From positions 1,922,001-1,986,000 of the forward strand of contig NZ_CP126738.1 in assembly GCF_030246865.1 (NCBI RefSeq): 64,000 nt of DNA, given 5' to 3'. This document shows positions 62,289 to 64,000 of this stretch, piece by piece; position 1 is the stretch's first letter; each line of letters starts with the position of its first letter. Below the pieces are notes generated by a model. The model saw nothing but the letters and a program-made list of their open reading frames with translations, was not told the origin of the DNA and searched no databases. This DNA is from Microbacterium sp. zg-B96 (GTDB taxonomy: Bacteria > Actinomycetota > Actinomycetes > Actinomycetales > Microbacteriaceae). Made by a program: the position numbers and the translations under genes.

Positions 62289-64000
62289 GCCCGCTTCCCG
62301 GCTCAGCGCCTGCTCGCTCTGCAGCACGCGGGACGCGGCGACCTGCTCTTCGGCGAGCTTGGCGTACAGCCCGTCGGCCTCCAGCAGCTGTGCATGCGTG
62401 CCCGACTCCACGATCCGGCCCGCCTCGACGACGTGGATGACGTCGGCGCCGATCACGGTGGAGAGGCGATGGGCCACCGACAGGGTCGTGCGGCCGCGCG
62501 CCGCGGCATCCAGCGCGTCCTGCACGACGCGCTCGGACACGGTGTCCAGGGCGGAGGTCGCCTCGTCCAGCAGCAGCACCGGCGGGTCCTTCAGCAGCAC
62601 CCGCGCGATCGCGATGCGCTGCTTCTCGCCGCCGGAGAGGCGGTAGCCCCGCTCCCCCACGATCGTGTCGTAGCCGTCGGCGAACCCGGAGATGATGTGG
62701 TGGATGTTCGCCGCGGTGCACGCGGCGGTCAGTTCCTCATCCGTGGCGTCGGGCTTGGCATAGCGCAGGTTCTCGCGGATCGTCGCGTGGAACAGGTAGG
62801 TCTCCTGCGAGACGATGCCCACCTGGTCGATGAGCGACTCCTGCCGCAGCCGCCGCACGTCGGCCCCGGCGAACAGCACCGCGCCGGCGGATGCCTCGTA
62901 CAGCCGCGGCGCCAGGTACAGCACCGTGGTCTTGCCCGCCCCCGACGGTCCGACGAACGCGACGTGCTGGCCCGGCTCGGCAACGAACGACACCCCGTCC
63001 AACGTCGGGCGGCTATCGCCGGCGGCATCCGGATAGCGGAACACCACGTCGCGGAACTCCACCCGCCCGGCCGGTCCCGGCGCCGCGGCGACGTCGATCG
63101 CGTCGGGGGCGTCGCGGATGGCGGGCTTGAGGTCGAGGTACTCGAAGATGCGCGCGAACAGCGCCGCGGAGGTCTGCAGGTCCAGCGCGACGCGCATGAG
63201 CCCGATCAGCGGCTGCAGCAGCCGAGCCTGCACCGTGGTGAACGCCACGATCGTGCCCGCCGTGATGTCGGGGCTGCCGCCGACGATGAGGTAACCGGCG
63301 ACGAGATAGATCACCGCCGGCACGCTTGACATGAGCACCTGCACGACGGCGAAGAACCCCTGGCCGCTCATCGCGCGCCGCACCTGCAGTCCCACCTGAT
63401 TGAGGTTCTCGGTGCGGTAGCGGGCCGACTCGGTGCGCTGGCGGTTGAATGACTTCGACAGCAGGATGCCGGAAACGCTGAGGGTCTCCTGCGTGATCGA
63501 GGTGAGCTCCGACAAGGACTCCTGCGTTTCACCGGCGATCCGCGCCCGCACCTGCCCGATCTTGCGCTGCACGAGCACCAGCACCGGCATGATCACGACG
63601 GCGATGATCGTCAGGCGCCAGTCGATGAGGATCATCGCCACCAGCGATGCGACGACGGTGACGGCGTTGCCCAGGATGCTGGTGACGGTGTTGGTGAGTA
63701 CCCCGGAGACCCCGCCGACATCGTTCTGCAGGCGGGATTGGATGACCCCGGTCTTGGTGCGGGTGAAGAACGCCAGCTCCATCGCCTGCAGGTGGTCGAA
63801 AAGCCGCACCCGCAGGTCGCCGGTGACCTTGTTGCCGACGGTGGCGGTCAGCCACGTCTGCACCACTCCAAGTCCCGCCGAGGCGAGGAAGAGCGCGATC
63901 ATGAGGGCAACGAGCCGCAGCAGCAGCGACAGATCCGGCCCGCTGCCGTCCACCGGGAACAGCGCGTCGTCGAAGACCCGTTGCACCAGCAGCGGGGGCA
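62253..64000 (-). CDS. ABC exporter, permease-ATPase fusion (5' end outside window)
   Basis: At least 580 residues of a type I ABC exporter half-transporter. The frame stays open to the window edge, so the true start lies beyond 64000 (the residues before VFDDALFPVDG are still in frame). The visible membrane domain has about five segments. The ATPase has Walker A GPSGAGKT, a Q-loop region SQETYLF, signature LSGGEKQRIAIAR, Walker B VLLLDEATSALD and the switch His in VAHRLSTV. The exported substrate is unknown. It overlaps the glycosyltransferase gene tail to tail. Confidence 0.9.
   Translation of the reverse strand, partial: PPLLVQRVFDDALFPVDGSGPDLSLLLRLVALMIALFLASAGLGVVQTWLTATVGNKVTGDLRVRLFDHLQAMELAFFTRTKTGVIQSRLQNDVGGVSGVLTNTVTSILGNAVTVVASLVAMILIDWRLTIIAVVIMPVLVLVQRKIGQVRARIAGETQESLSELTSITQETLSVSGILLSKSFNRQRTESARYRTENLNQVGLQVRRAMSGQGFFAVVQVLMSSVPAVIYLVAGYLIVGGSPDITAGTIVAFTTVQARLLQPLIGLMRVALDLQTSAALFARIFEYLDLKPAIRDAPDAIDVAAAPGPAGRVEFRDVVFRYPDAAGDSRPTLDGVSFVAEPGQHVAFVGPSGAGKTTVLYLAPRLYEASAGAVLFAGADVRRLRQESLIDQVGIVSQETYLFHATIRENLRYAKPDATDEELTAACTAANIHHIISGFADGYDTIVGERGYRLSGGEKQRIAIARVLLKDPPVLLLDEATSALDTVSERVVQDALDAAARGRTTLSVAHRLSTVIGADVIHVVEAGRIVESGTHAQLLEADGLYAKLAEEQVAASRVLQSEQALSREAGSEQQRGPRQVR

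Noticed and set aside
1..64000. tRNA, rRNA, insertion sequence or prophage genes
   Set aside because: Intergenic regions were read and none holds a tRNA-like cloverleaf or a transposase/integrase frame.

Overview
The window is chromosomal DNA from a high-GC actinobacterium. Several things point to Microbacteriaceae, most likely Microbacterium or a close relative: about 70% GC, many GTG starts, 4-base GTGA/ATGA gene overlaps, an adnAB helicase-nuclease pair, DUF3107, DUF3117 and DUF222-HNH genes, a split MgtE-like protein, and the succinylase route to diaminopimelate. The heptamer GGATGCC is unusually abundant. I saw no tRNA, rRNA, CRISPR array, transposase or prophage gene. Almost everything is core metabolism and transport.

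Layout. 1-10.3 kb: tail of an unidentified gene, adnB and adnA (double-strand break end processing), then DUF3107, a small membrane protein, a ferritin-like MiaE_2 protein, a DEAD-box RNA helicase and a SHOCT membrane protein. 10.3-18.8 kb: a PfkB sugar kinase, a PHP phosphoesterase, a membrane-anchored EEP-family phosphatase, an aminopeptidase P, a gamma-glutamyltransferase, a DUF222-HNH endonuclease and an alpha/beta hydrolase. 18.8-23.9 kb: an envelope/stress block with a YflT-like protein, a soluble MgtE_N-CBS protein coupled to a DUF1003 membrane protein, Mrp, TatB, an O-methyltransferase and DUF3117. 23.9-33.3 kb: a GT-C mannosyltransferase-like protein, divergent dapE/dapD, lactate permease, citrate synthase, dapC-fdxA and the AzlCD exporter. 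33.3-47.5 kb: typA and two complete neighbouring peptide-type ABC importers. 47.6-49.7 kb: a CPBP protease-like gene and an AbiEi-like/PD-(D/E)XK gene bracketed by two inverted copies of a 70-bp palindrome. 49.7-54.5 kb: gcvT-gcvH-gcvP behind a tandem glycine riboswitch. 54.4-62.3 kb: a MarP-like protease, then nrtR-nadA-nadB-nadC-nadS-glycosyltransferase with two candidate NrtR operators. 62.2-64 kb: the 3' part of an ABC exporter that continues past the window edge.

How the genes fit together. dapC, dapD and dapE are three steps of lysine/diaminopimelate synthesis, with dapD and dapE read from one 43-bp divergent promoter. The nad genes make NAD from aspartate: NadB, NadA and NadC are successive enzymes, the NifS-like protein probably supplies sulfur for the NadA Fe-S cluster, and NrtR is the likely repressor. 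The gcv genes degrade glycine and are controlled by glycine-sensing RNA. Each peptide importer has a lipoprotein, two permeases and a double ATPase, with a strong hairpin just after the lipoprotein gene that probably sets stoichiometry.

Most unusual signals: the inverted pair of 70-bp palindromes around the endonuclease-like gene at 48.4-49.7 kb, a second 59-bp inverted repeat at 18.1 kb that supplies the 3' end of a gene, and GGATGCC/GGCATCC at roughly six times its expected frequency. Several genes also appear to be leaderless, with the -10 box six or seven bases before the start codon.
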